Below are positions 38,191 to 46,958 of a stretch of 64,000 bases of DNA, one piece after another. The DNA lies in contig OX638326.1 in assembly GCA_951812775.1 (NCBI GenBank), positions 2,120,335 through 2,184,334 on the forward strand, given 5' to 3'. Under the pieces are notes generated by a model. It made no database searches. It was not told the DNA's origin and saw nothing but the letters and a program-made list of their open reading frames with translations. Source of the DNA: an uncultured Alphaproteobacteria bacterium (GTDB lineage Bacteria > Pseudomonadota > Alphaproteobacteria > MPNO01 > UBA2964). Numbering within the stretch: position 1 is the stretch's first letter; each line of letters begins with the position of its first letter. The position numbers were made by a program, and so were the translations under genes.

Positions 38191-38327
38191 CAACACCATT
38201 TCCCATTGACAGAAAAGGGTTATCCACCGACCCTGTTTTTGTTTAATGCCGTTGTGCAGCGAAGTTCAGACGAAGTGCGTCTCAAGAATAAACGACCAAA
38301 TTTTAGAAACTAACAGGGGAATAAAAG

Positions 38328-39254
38328 ATGACGAACGCGACACCCGTCAAATTGGCGGTAATGAATGCGGTCCACGACTTGCCGGTTTTGGTGGCCCGCG
38401 ATGAAGGTTTTTTCAAAGACGAAGGTCTCGACATTGAAGACGAAGGTCTCGACATTGAATATGTGACTACGCCAAGTATGGCACAGGTCACAACTTCACA
38501 CACCGTCCAATTCGATTCGGTTTTTGATCGCCCACTGGACTCCGTTTATAATGACGGCGGTATCGATCAATTTCGGATGTGCGAATGGGGCATCGTCAAA
38601 CGCGCCGTTGAAGCAGAAGCTGGTGGTTTGCGCTCTCGCAAAATCGTTTCGCTTGGCGCCTCCATGTCAAAGTTCGCCATCGTTGTCAGAGGCGACTCAG
38701 ATATTTATGAACCGGAAATGCTCAAAGGCAAACAGATCGCCGTAACGCCAAATAACGGGTCTCACTTTGTCACCTTGAAGATGATCGAAGGCTTCTTGGC
38801 GAAAGAACATGTCAGCGTTACCAACGTTGGCTCCATGCCGCAGCGGATTGAGGCCCTTAAGATGGGAACCGTGGCCGCCGTTAGCCTGATGGAACCCTGG
38901 ATCAGTGTTGCCGAAAAGGAAGGTCTGCGCGTCCTGATGGAATCTCATTCAACCCGTGCTGAAGCAGCAGGTGATGATCTCGATGGGCCGACGCTGGCAG
39001 CGATGTTCCGCGCCCAGGCGCGGGCCTGCGAAGTACTGGCAAATGATCCGACGCCCTATATCCACTACTTCGTAAATGAAACGGGTGGTCGGCTTGATAC
39101 CGAAGATTTCCGCCACCAGCGGTTATTGCATGCGCCGCCGCAGCCCTATACGCGCGAACGCTGGGACGACACTTATAACTGGACCGTTGGCTGGGATATG
39201 ACGATGGCAAATGCCAATTATGAGGATATCGTCGATAACCGTGCCTTTGAATAG
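38328..39254 (+). CDS. NMT1/SsuA-like solute-binding protein without signal peptide
   Basis: The product has 308 residues, with GGGGAATAAAAG before the ATG. The fold is that of NitT/TauT/THI5-type binding proteins: LAVMNAVHDLPVLVARDEGFF, then GKQIAVTPNNGSHF and AVSLMEPWISVAEKEGL. There is no N-terminal signal, so it may act in the cytoplasm (as THI5/NMT1-like enzymes do) rather than in an ABC importer; no permease or ATPase gene is adjacent. A perfect 21-bp tandem duplication (38418-38459) repeats DEGLDIE in frame near residue 31-44, a region that faces the ligand cleft in homologues. Whether it still works is unclear. Confidence 0.75.
   Translation: MTNATPVKLAVMNAVHDLPVLVARDEGFFKDEGLDIEDEGLDIEYVTTPSMAQVTTSHTVQFDSVFDRPLDSVYNDGGIDQFRMCEWGIVKRAVEAEAGGLRSRKIVSLGASMSKFAIVVRGDSDIYEPEMLKGKQIAVTPNNGSHFVTLKMIEGFLAKEHVSVTNVGSMPQRIEALKMGTVAAVSLMEPWISVAEKEGLRVLMESHSTRAEAAGDDLDGPTLAAMFRAQARACEVLANDPTPYIHYFVNETGGRLDTEDFRHQRLLHAPPQPYTRERWDDTYNWTVGWDMTMANANYEDIVDNRAFE
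38418..38459 (+). repeat. 21-bp perfect tandem duplication (in frame)
   Basis: Two exact copies (38418-38438 and 38439-38459) add seven residues (DEGLDIE) to the solute-binding protein. Confidence 0.95.
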
Positions 39255-39275
39255 GTTAGATTCGAGAAGCCTGAC

Positions 39276-40171
39276 TTAACGGGCTCCTGGACCATCCAGC
39301 CCGATACCCTCAAGAGACACAAAAAGCTCTGCGAGCTTAGCTCTTGAGGGTCCGGGCAGGGGCGGCTTCAGGATCGATTGAATATTCGCATCGAGATGCG
39401 CTGCATCGCCGGTTCCAAACAGCACGACATTTGCGTCGGGCTCATGGCGCGCGAATCTGTAGGCGGCGTCACCTTCTTCGAGTAGAAACTCGAGCGGTGC
39501 ATCCTGATCGCCAAGACATGCAGCGACGCGGCCTTCGCTCGCCAGCTCGCCCATCGTTTGCTCGAGCCGGCCTGGTACACTGAACAGGCTGCGAACGGCA
39601 AACATGATCAGCGTGCCGATAGTCTGTTTTTGTGTTTGCGGAAAGAGGCGGGTGTGCGCGCCCTGATGCGTCATGTTGAAGGCCAGCATGATCACATCCC
39701 AGCAATCATCTTTCACCGCGTCCTGCAACATATCCTGACTATGATCATTGGGGGAGGTCTCGGTGATACCGAGAAACCGGATTTTTCCTTTCTCGCGCTC
39801 TCGCAATAGAGCCGGGGCGAGTTCCTGAAGCGCATGATCGTATGCCGTAGGTGATACTCCATGCAGGTGAAAGACATCGATATAATCGGTTTGCAATTCC
39901 TGCAGGGAGGTATCGATTACGCTCACCAACTGTTCGGCAGAGACACCGGCTGCATGATTTTTTGTGGAAAGTACGACCGAGTCGCGAGGCCTGTCCTTTA
40001 TTGCGGCACCGAGAATAGGCTCAGTGCCATAGGCCCGCGCGGTATCAAAAAAATTGACGCCCTGATCCATGGCCCGCTCGACTTTTGCCACCACAGCCAA
40101 AACCAGCAACGCTAACTTTTAATCCCGTTCGTCCAAGTGTTGTGTATTCCTCCAAGTGTTGTGTATTCCAT
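39276..40171 (-). pseudogene. Aldo/keto reductase, broken by a 19-bp duplication and an internal deletion
   Basis: The intact frame (39276 to about 40079) encodes most of an aldo/keto reductase: QGVNFFDTARAYG, VLSTKNHA and TDYIDVFHLHG are classical. The expected N-terminus lies upstream in other frames. From ATG 40169-40171 the start reads MEYTTLG; if one copy of a 19-bp tandem repeat (40132-40169) is removed it continues as RTGLKVSVAGFGCGGKS. That frame still does not join to the catalytic frame, and roughly 15-18 residues expected before the FFDTA region are missing, so a deletion is also present. The family reduces carbonyls with NADPH. The gene is divergent from phoR. Confidence 0.85.
40132..40169 (+). 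repeat. 19-bp perfect tandem duplication
   Basis: Exact copies at 40132-40150 and 40151-40169 lie just inside the start of the aldo/keto reductase gene and shift its frame by one base. Confidence 0.95.
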
Positions 40172-40190
40172 GGTGCGCATTCGGTTCAAT

Positions 40191-40208
40191 CTGTCACAAA
40201 AATTTCAA
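40191..40208 (+). promoter_or_regulatory. Pho box upstream of phoR
   Basis: CTGTCAC (40191-40197) and ATTTCAA (40202-40208) are two 7-base half sites separated by AAAA, the PhoB-box arrangement. It lies 66 bases before the phoR ATG and also between the divergent aldo/keto reductase start and phoR. Confidence 0.65.
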
Positions 40209-40274
40209 ATGAATTTATTATATACGTCATTGAGTAGCGTCTTTTTCTTTTTCCGGTGATACAATCCCTGCGTT

Positions 40275-41354
40275 ATGAACAATACCGTCTCTGATAAAAA
40301 AACCGACCTGCCGCTCGATGCCGGGATGCTCGACGGATTGCCGGATCCGGTTTTTCTGGTCGACCAAAACCTGGTCATTGTCGATAGCAACCGGGCAGTG
40401 CGCAATCTGCTGGGACCGGAAGCTCTTGGCGACACGTTGGCAAATTCACTGGATAGTGCCGACGTAGCCGCGGCAATAGAAGCGTCGCTGAGCGGTATGC
40501 CGGGAACACGCCAGGAAGTGTTCCTCCCCTATCCTATCGCCCGAAACTACGAATTTATTGTCTGGCGACTACCTGACCTAACCTCTCCCGGCCCTGCCTG
40601 GGCGATGGTCGCCCTTCATGATGTAACGGCGGCCAAGAAGGCCGATCAGATGCGCGCCGATTTCGTCGCCAATGTCAGTCATGAGATGCGCTCGCCCCTA
40701 TCATCGCTGCTCGGGTTTATCGAAACACTCCGCGGTCCGGCCCGCGACGACCCGGAGGCGACCGAACGTTTCCTCGGTATCATGGAGGCAGAAGCCCAGC
40801 GCATGACACGCCTCATCAATGATCTGCTGGCGCTGTCAAAAGTCGAGACCGAGGAACATATCCGTCCGGAGAAAGTCATGAAACTCAGGACGGTCCTCGA
40901 CCAGGTTACGGCGACACAATCCGTCCGGGCCAAGGAACGTCGTATGAAAATCAATCTGCAATACCCCAAAGACCTGCCAGAGGTGATCGGCGAAGCAGAT
41001 GAATTAACGCAGGTTTTCCAAAATCTCATGGCAAATGCGATTAACTATGGCCGCCCGGAATCGGAGATTAGGGTGGATATCACCCCCGAGCGCTCGATAC
41101 CCGGGACAGAAGATTCTGCTGTCGCCATTTCGGTTATTAATCAGGGAGAAGGCATTCCCGAATCGGAAATTCCGCGACTGACAGAACGATTCTACCGTGC
41201 TGATAAAGGCCGTTCCCGTAAAATGGGGGGCACCGGGCTAGGCCTCGCGATTGTGAAACATATTGTCGCCCGGCATCGCGGACATCTGGAAATCGCCAGT
41301 ATCCCTGGCAAAGAGACAAGTTTCACCGTCTATTTACCGCAATCTGACGCCTAG
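40275..41354 (+). CDS. phoR: Phosphate-regulon sensor histidine kinase PhoR, no membrane anchor
   Basis: The product has 359 residues. A PAS domain (LPDPVFLVDQNLVIVDSNRA, about residues 22-110) is followed by HisKA with phospho-acceptor His in FVANVSHEMRSPLSSL, then HATPase_c with N-box FQNLMANAINYG and G-boxes NQGEG and GGTGLGLAI. It phosphorylates PhoB when phosphate is scarce, and the pstSCAB-phoU-phoB genes follow directly. PhoR normally has one or two N-terminal membrane helices; none is present here. A TGA lies in frame six codons before the ATG, so the start cannot be extended. A Pho box precedes it, which implies autoregulation. Confidence 0.9.
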   Translation: MNNTVSDKKTDLPLDAGMLDGLPDPVFLVDQNLVIVDSNRAVRNLLGPEALGDTLANSLDSADVAAAIEASLSGMPGTRQEVFLPYPIARNYEFIVWRLPDLTSPGPAWAMVALHDVTAAKKADQMRADFVANVSHEMRSPLSSLLGFIETLRGPARDDPEATERFLGIMEAEAQRMTRLINDLLALSKVETEEHIRPEKVMKLRTVLDQVTATQSVRAKERRMKINLQYPKDLPEVIGEADELTQVFQNLMANAINYGRPESEIRVDITPERSIPGTEDSAVAISVINQGEGIPESEIPRLTERFYRADKGRSRKMGGTGLGLAIVKHIVARHRGHLEIASIPGKETSFTVYLPQSDA

Positions 41355-41381
41355 TCGCGCCTGATTTCGGCTTGAATCAGA

Positions 41382-41410
41382 CTGTCATAAAATTTTCATA
41401 ATCCTGTAAC
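41382..41410 (+). promoter_or_regulatory. Pho box upstream of pstS (three direct repeats)
   Basis: CTGTCAT (41382-41388), TTTTCAT (41393-41399) and CTGTAAC (41404-41410) are spaced by 4 bases each, giving an 11-base period. This is the canonical PhoB-binding layout. It lies 80 bases before the pstS ATG. Confidence 0.9.
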
Positions 41411-41490
41411 AAAAGGGACTCCATCTCTGCGTAATTTCTCTCGCGTCGGACAATGGTGTCCGAAGTATTTGGTAAGAGAGAAATTTACAG

Positions 41491-42528
41491 ATGATCAAAC
41501 AATCCGTCATCCTCGCCACAGCCGTTGTTATTGGAACAACCGGCCTGGCCCAAGCCCGCGACCAAATCCGCATTGTCGGTTCGTCAACGGTTTTCCCGTT
41601 CGCAACTGCGGTTGCCGAACAGTTCGGTAAAACCACGAAATTCAAAACACCTGTTATCGAAAGCACCGGGTCCGGTGGCGGTCTCAAGTTGTTCTGTGCT
41701 GGTGTCGGCGTAAAACACCCAGACATCACCAACGCGTCACGCCGGATTAAAATGTCTGAAGTTAAGCGTTGTGCCAAGAATGGCGTCAAAGACATCACCG
41801 AAGTGAAAGTTGGATTTGACGGCATCGTCCTCGCCAACTCCAAGAAAGCGAAAAAAGTCCAGTTGACCCGCAAGCAGATCTTCCTGGCTCTCGCCAAGAA
41901 AGTTCCTGCAAACGCTGATGGTAGCAAGCTAAAGGACAACCCTTATAAAATGTGGAGTGATATTGATCCGTCGCTTCCCAAAGCCAAAATCGAAGTTCTT
42001 GGCCCGCCGCCAACCTCCGGTACACGCGATGCCTTCGTTGAGCTTGCGATGGAAGGCGGCTGCAAAACCTTCAAGGCAATCAAAGCCATGAAGAAAAAGA
42101 ACAAGAAGAAGTATAAGGCGCTTTGCCACGGCATCCGCGAAGATGGTGCGTTTGTTGAAGCTGGCGAAAACGACAATCTGATCGTGCAGAAATTGGTTGC
42201 TAACCCGGGCGCGTTCGGTGTCTTCGGATACAGCTTCCTTGATCAGAACTCTGACTCTGTACAGGGCTCTATCGTCAACGGCGTCGAGCCAACTTTCGAG
42301 AACATCTCGGCGGGTAAATACAAGATCTCACGGTCTCTGTTCTTCTACATCAAGAAAGCCCACGCCGGTGTTATCCCAGGCATGAAAGAATATGTCCGGG
42401 CCTTCACCAGCGAAAAAGCTTTCGGACCTGAAGGATATCTCGTCGATAAAGGTCTTATTCCCCTGTCGGATACTGACCGCAAGAAGATTCGGACTTCTTC
42501 CCGAGCCTTTGCCCCGCTCTCCATGTAG
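41491..42528 (+). CDS. pstS: Phosphate ABC transporter substrate-binding protein PstS
   Basis: The product has 345 residues with a cleavable signal peptide (MIKQSVILATAVVIGTTGLAQA, 22 residues). The phosphate-binding N-terminus IRIVGSSTVFPFATAVAEQF is followed by TGSGGGLKLFCAG and the SGTRDAF ligand loop. It captures phosphate in the periplasm for PstCAB. Lys-rich surface helices (KAMKKKNKKKYKA) are notable. The Pho box at 41382-41410 shows phosphate-starvation control, and the hairpin that follows the gene can keep pstS mRNA above the rest of the operon. Confidence 0.95.
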   Translation: MIKQSVILATAVVIGTTGLAQARDQIRIVGSSTVFPFATAVAEQFGKTTKFKTPVIESTGSGGGLKLFCAGVGVKHPDITNASRRIKMSEVKRCAKNGVKDITEVKVGFDGIVLANSKKAKKVQLTRKQIFLALAKKVPANADGSKLKDNPYKMWSDIDPSLPKAKIEVLGPPPTSGTRDAFVELAMEGGCKTFKAIKAMKKKNKKKYKALCHGIREDGAFVEAGENDNLIVQKLVANPGAFGVFGYSFLDQNSDSVQGSIVNGVEPTFENISAGKYKISRSLFFYIKKAHAGVIPGMKEYVRAFTSEKAFGPEGYLVDKGLIPLSDTDRKKIRTSSRAFAPLSM

Positions 42529-42539
42529 CGGACAAAAAG

Positions 42540-42571
42540 CCGGCGGCTCCTTCTGGGGCCGCCGGTTCTGT
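42540..42571 (+). terminator. Hairpin with T run between pstS and pstC
   Basis: The perfect 8-bp stem CCGGCGGC / GCCGCCGG (42540-42547, 42558-42565) has a 10-base loop and is followed by TTCTGTTTTT. It probably acts as a partial terminator (attenuator), as is common after pstS. Confidence 0.75.
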
Positions 42572-42619
42572 TTTTCTTCGTAGAACGATTCTCCATCTCC
42601 CTTTAGAAACCTCATTATT

Positions 42620-44002
42620 ATGTCCCCGTATTTCGCTGTCGCGGTCCTTATTGTCCTCATAACCTTCGGTCATATTCTTGGCCGCCGCGGGGCGCAGCAG
42701 GCAGCCGGCGGACAAAATCGTCTCCTACATTCGCTACCTCACTATTACGGGCTGTATGTCGCGCTTTGGACAGGCATACCCGCCGTCATCCTGATCGCTT
42801 TGTGGATACCCTTTCAGCCCTATTTCCTTGACAGTTTTCTCATCACGTCGCTGGGCGATAAAGCCATTGGATTAAACAATGATCAGCTCGGCCTCCTGTT
42901 AAATGACATCCGCAATGTGGCAGACGGCAACATATCCAGCCGCGCCAATGACCCGCTGGTTATTGCGGCGGCGAACCGGCTGACCGAATGGCGTCAACTC
43001 GGCTATGGCGGGTTACTGGTCATCACACTGGTCGCGGCGATAGGCGGTCTGATCCTGGCGCGGAAACGCGTGACAATAAACTTGCGGGCCCGCAATGCGG
43101 TCGAGCGCGTCTTCAATGTTGTTCTGTTTGTCGCCTCGCTGATCGCGATTTTGACCACCATCGGCATTGTCCTGTCGCTGTTGTTCGAGACCATCCGCTT
43201 TTTCGGCAAGGTCCCGATTACCGAATTTCTCTTTAATCTGTCCTGGAGCCCGCAGACGGCGCTCCGCGCCGACCAGGTCGCCAGCGCCGGCACGTTTGGG
43301 GCGGTCTCGCTGTTTGCCGGCACCCTGCTCATCACCGCCATCGCCATGATCGTCGCCGTACCGGTCGGACTCATGTCAGCGACTTATTTATCGGAATATG
43401 CACCCCGCAAAGTGCGCGACATTCTCAAACCGGCGCTGGAAATTCTCGCCGGTATCCCAACCGTGGTGTACGGATTTTTCGCCGCCCTAACCGTGGCCCC
43501 AGCAATCCGGGGCTGGGGAGAGGCACTTGGACTCGATGTTGCCTCCGAAAGCGCCCTCGCGGCCGGGCTGGTTATGGGCATTATGATTATTCCTTTCGTA
43601 TCGTCCTTGTCTGACGACGTCATCAATGCCGTGCCCCAGACCTTGCGCGATGGCTCTTATGCGCTAGGCGCGACGCAATCTGAAACCGTGAGACAGGTCA
43701 TCGTCCCGGCTGCCTTCCCTGGCATCGTTGGCAGTGTCCTCCTGGCCGTTTCCCGCGCCATCGGTGAAACAATGATCGTGGTTATGGCGGCTGGCCTTGC
43801 GGCGAACCTGACTATTAATCCACTGGAAGCCGTCACCACGGTAACGGTGCAAATCGTCACCCTGCTGGTCGGGGATCAGGAATTCGACAGTGCAAAAACT
43901 CTGGCGGCGTTCGCCCTTGGACTGGCCTTGTTCTGCGTCACGCTGGCGCTCAATGTCATTGCCCTCAGGACAGTCAGAAAATACCGGGAAAAATATGACT
44001 GA
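42620..44002 (+). CDS. pstC: Phosphate ABC transporter permease PstC
   Basis: The product has 460 residues. It is longer than the ~300-residue enteric PstC because of an N-terminal pair of membrane helices and a periplasmic loop (about residues 60-130), a form common in alphaproteobacteria. The C-terminal permease core has ABC-type motifs: SATYLSEYAPRKVRDILKPA, EILAGIPTVVYGFFA and the EAA loop LRDGSYALGATQSETVRQVI. It forms the phosphate channel with PstA. Its stop overlaps the start of pstA by 8 bases. Confidence 0.93.
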   Translation: MSPYFAVAVLIVLITFGHILGRRGAQQAAGGQNRLLHSLPHYYGLYVALWTGIPAVILIALWIPFQPYFLDSFLITSLGDKAIGLNNDQLGLLLNDIRNVADGNISSRANDPLVIAAANRLTEWRQLGYGGLLVITLVAAIGGLILARKRVTINLRARNAVERVFNVVLFVASLIAILTTIGIVLSLLFETIRFFGKVPITEFLFNLSWSPQTALRADQVASAGTFGAVSLFAGTLLITAIAMIVAVPVGLMSATYLSEYAPRKVRDILKPALEILAGIPTVVYGFFAALTVAPAIRGWGEALGLDVASESALAAGLVMGIMIIPFVSSLSDDVINAVPQTLRDGSYALGATQSETVRQVIVPAAFPGIVGSVLLAVSRAIGETMIVVMAAGLAANLTINPLEAVTTVTVQIVTLLVGDQEFDSAKTLAAFALGLALFCVTLALNVIALRTVRKYREKYD

Positions 44003-45269
44003 GAACAACACCACCGATGCCGCCCTGCGTCTTCGACACAAGCGCTATGCCTCAGAACGTCGCTTCAATATCTATGGCATTATTTCAATTGCTGTAGCGC
44101 TGGGCGCGTTATGTCTGCTCATCGGCAGCATGGCCTCCAAAGGCTGGTCGGCGTTCCAGCAGACCTACATCATTCTCGAAGTTGAGTTGCCGCGCGATGA
44201 CCTGGCTCCCCAGGGCAAAATTGACGCGGAAACCTTGCGCGATGTGAACTATGTCAGCTATTTGCGCAAATCCCTTCGTACGGAAATTCCCGGCGTCAAA
44301 TCGCGCCGTGATCAACGGTCGCTGTACAAACTTTTAAGCAGCGGTGCGACACTGGGCCTCCAGAATCTGGTGCTCAATGACACCAAGCTGATTGGCCAAA
44401 AAATCAAATTTGCCGCAGTCGCTTCAGACGACATTGATCAATTGGTAAAAGGCAATATTTCCGCCGGAAAGGGTGGAAAGGTCTCCAAGAAGCAAGGGGA
44501 CTGGGTCAAAAAATTGACCGACGCCGGCAAGATAGAGAAACGCTTCAATACAAACCTCTTTAGCAACGGAGACTCCCGAGAACCGGAACTCGCAGGCATT
44601 TGGGGCGCCACCATGGGCTCATTGCTCACCATGTTCGTCACCGTCCTGCTCTCCTTCCCGCTCGGCGTCGCTGCGGCCATTTATCTGGAAGAGTTTGCAC
44701 GCAAGAACCGTTGGACGGACCTGATCGAAGTTAACATTAACAACCTGGCCGCCGTCCCCTCGATTGTCTTCGGGCTTCTCGGCCTCGCGGTATTTTTGAG
44801 CTTCTTTGGATTACCGCGATCGGCCCCGCTGGTTGGCGGTATTGTCCTCGCGCTCATGACGCTGCCAACAATCATTATTGCCGGGCGCGCTGCGCTTGGC
44901 GCTGTACCTCCATCGATCCGGGAAGCCGCCATCGGCATGGGTGCGTCGCCAATGCAGGTTGTCTTGCACCATGTCCTGCCCCTCGCCTTCCCGGGCATTC
45001 TGACCGGCACCATTATCGGGGCCGCCCGTGCATTGGGAGAAACCGCGCCGCTCCTGATGATCGGTATGGTCGCCTTTATCGTCGATATCCCCGGCAGCAT
45101 TACCGATGCTGCAACGGTGTTGCCGGTACAGATTTACCTTTGGGCTGACAGCCCGGAACGCGCCTTTGTCGAAAGAACGGCAGCGGCGACCCTTATTTTG
45201 CTGACTTTTTTGATCCTGATGAATTTAGTTGCGGTCATTATGCGTAAAAAGTTTGAGCGCCGCTGGTAA
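43995..45269 (+). CDS. pstA: Phosphate ABC transporter permease PstA
   Basis: The product has 424 residues from ATG 43995 (MTENNTTDAALRL), chosen because GGGAA precedes it and because it overlaps the pstC stop. A longer open frame from 43890 runs inside pstC and is not used. One N-terminal helix is followed by a ~150-residue periplasmic insert (about 50-205), then the permease core (SFPLGVAAAIYLEEFARKN, NLAAVPSIVFGLLG and the EAA loop IREAAIGMGASPMQVV). The insert is typical of the large PstA type in alphaproteobacteria. Confidence 0.93.
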   Translation: MTENNTTDAALRLRHKRYASERRFNIYGIISIAVALGALCLLIGSMASKGWSAFQQTYIILEVELPRDDLAPQGKIDAETLRDVNYVSYLRKSLRTEIPGVKSRRDQRSLYKLLSSGATLGLQNLVLNDTKLIGQKIKFAAVASDDIDQLVKGNISAGKGGKVSKKQGDWVKKLTDAGKIEKRFNTNLFSNGDSREPELAGIWGATMGSLLTMFVTVLLSFPLGVAAAIYLEEFARKNRWTDLIEVNINNLAAVPSIVFGLLGLAVFLSFFGLPRSAPLVGGIVLALMTLPTIIIAGRAALGAVPPSIREAAIGMGASPMQVVLHHVLPLAFPGILTGTIIGAARALGETAPLLMIGMVAFIVDIPGSITDAATVLPVQIYLWADSPERAFVERTAAATLILLTFLILMNLVAVIMRKKFERRW

Positions 45270-45299
45270 ACCAAGTTATTGAAACAGGGAAACGAACCG

Positions 45300-46169
45300 A
45301 TGAATATGGATAATTATATACCCGCTACGGCAAAAGGTGCCCCTGCAGGTATGGGGATTGATCCGGTAGCGACAGGTGAAAAGAATATTAATATGGATGG
45401 AATAGAAGAAACGACCATAAAAATGTCTGCCCGCAACCTCGATGTCTTTTACGGTGACAAGCAGGCGCTATTTGGCATCGACCTAGATGTGCCGGAGCGA
45501 TCGGTTACCGCGTTAATCGGGCCTTCAGGGTGTGGAAAATCAACCTTTCTGCGTTGCCTGAACCGGATGAACGATACGATAGACGGCTGCCGCGTAGAGG
45601 GCGACATCCGGATTGATCAGTCAGACATATATGACCGGGCCCTCGATGTTGTAGAATTGCGCACGCGCATTGGTATGGTTTTTCAGAAACCAAACCCGTT
45701 CCCCAAATCAATTTACGACAATGTGGCCTATGGGCCGAAAATTCATGGTTTGGCGCAGGACAGAGAGGAACTTGATCATATTGTTACCAGCTCGCTGGAA
45801 AAAGCCGGGTTGCTCAAGGAAGTCGCGGACCGTTTGGAATCTCCGGGCACCGGACTATCGGGTGGTCAGCAGCAAAGGCTGTGTATCGCACGCGCTATCG
45901 CCGTAAGCCCCGAAGTTATTCTGATGGATGAGCCCTGCTCTGCCCTCGACCCGATCGCAACGGCCCATATCGAAGAACTGATCGATGAGCTGCGCGAAAA
46001 TTTCACCATCGTAATTGTCACCCACAATATGCAGCAGGCCGCGCGGGTTTCACAACAAACCGCCTTCTTTCATTTGGGTATCCTCGTTGAATGCAATTCG
46101 ACCGGCGAGATATTTACCAGCCCCAGCGATGAGCGGACTCAGGGCTATATCACAGGCCGTTACGGTTGA
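45300..46169 (+). CDS. pstB: Phosphate ABC transporter ATP-binding protein PstB
   Basis: The product has 289 residues from ATG 45300, with CAGGGAAAC upstream. Walker A is GPSGCGKST, the Q-loop is [18 protein letters not shown], the signature is LSGGQQQR, and Walker B is VILMDEP with SALDPIA. The N-terminal ~45 residues are a low-complexity extension. It hydrolyses ATP to drive phosphate import through PstCA and also signals to PhoU and PhoR. Confidence 0.95.
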   Translation: MNMDNYIPATAKGAPAGMGIDPVATGEKNINMDGIEETTIKMSARNLDVFYGDKQALFGIDLDVPERSVTALIGPSGCGKSTFLRCLNRMNDTIDGCRVEGDIRIDQSDIYDRALDVVELRTRIGMVFQKPNPFPKSIYDNVAYGPKIHGLAQDREELDHIVTSSLEKAGLLKEVADRLESPGTGLSGGQQQRLCIARAIAVSPEVILMDEPCSALDPIATAHIEELIDELRENFTIVIVTHNMQQAARVSQQTAFFHLGILVECNSTGEIFTSPSDERTQGYITGRYG

Positions 46170-46195
46170 TCAGCAAGTCTCGGAAGGAACATGCC

Positions 46196-46924
46196 ATGAC
46201 TACTGGAGACCATATCGTCAAATCCTATGACGAAGAGCTTAAGAATCTTAACGATACAATTATCGAGATGGCCAACCTGACCGAAATTCAGTTTGAATTG
46301 GCGATTGAAGCCCTCATGAAACAGGACACCGACCTGGCCTACAAAATCATTGAGGATGACGACCGGATTGACGATTTGGATCACGCCGTTGACGAGCAAA
46401 CCATGAACCTGCTGGCGCTGCGCCAGCCTATGGCGATGGATCTTCGCAACGTTGTTGCTGCGATCAAAATATCGTCAGACCTTGAGAGAATTGCCGATTA
46501 CGCAACCAATATGGCCCGCCGAACTGTACCGCTCATTGAAGAAAAGACGGTTATACGACCACTCCACTCTATCCCACGAATGGGAACAGCCGTCATTGCA
46601 ATGCTGAAGGATGTCGTCGACGCCTATATCGAAGGCGACGCGGATAAGGCTGTTGCGGTTTGGCGCGCGGATAAAGAGGTCGACGAGATGTATGTCAGCC
46701 TATTCCGCGAACTGCTCACATACATGATGGAAGATGCTCGCCGGATCACCCCTTGCACGCACGTTCTTTTTATCGCCAAGAATATTGAGCGCATGGGCGA
46801 TCATGTCACCAATGTCTGCGAAACCGTTTATTACCTGGTCACTGGTGAACCGCTGCGCGAAGACCGCCCGCGCAAAACCCGGACTGATCGGCTGCTGACC
46901 GATGACATAGAGGCCAAAGAATGA
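46196..46924 (+). CDS. phoU: Phosphate-signalling accessory protein PhoU
   Basis: The product has 242 residues from ATG 46196 with GGAAGGA upstream. Two tandem three-helix repeats carry the metal-binding consensus: ERIADYATNMARR (first) and IERMGDHVTNVCE (second). It restrains PhoR when phosphate is plentiful by linking it to the PstSCAB transporter. It starts 26 bases past the pstB stop. Confidence 0.95.
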   Translation: MTTGDHIVKSYDEELKNLNDTIIEMANLTEIQFELAIEALMKQDTDLAYKIIEDDDRIDDLDHAVDEQTMNLLALRQPMAMDLRNVVAAIKISSDLERIADYATNMARRTVPLIEEKTVIRPLHSIPRMGTAVIAMLKDVVDAYIEGDADKAVAVWRADKEVDEMYVSLFRELLTYMMEDARRITPCTHVLFIAKNIERMGDHVTNVCETVYYLVTGEPLREDRPRKTRTDRLLTDDIEAKE

Positions 46925-46958
46925 ATGCGCTAGAATTTAGTCGCGCGAGGTTGCAGCT

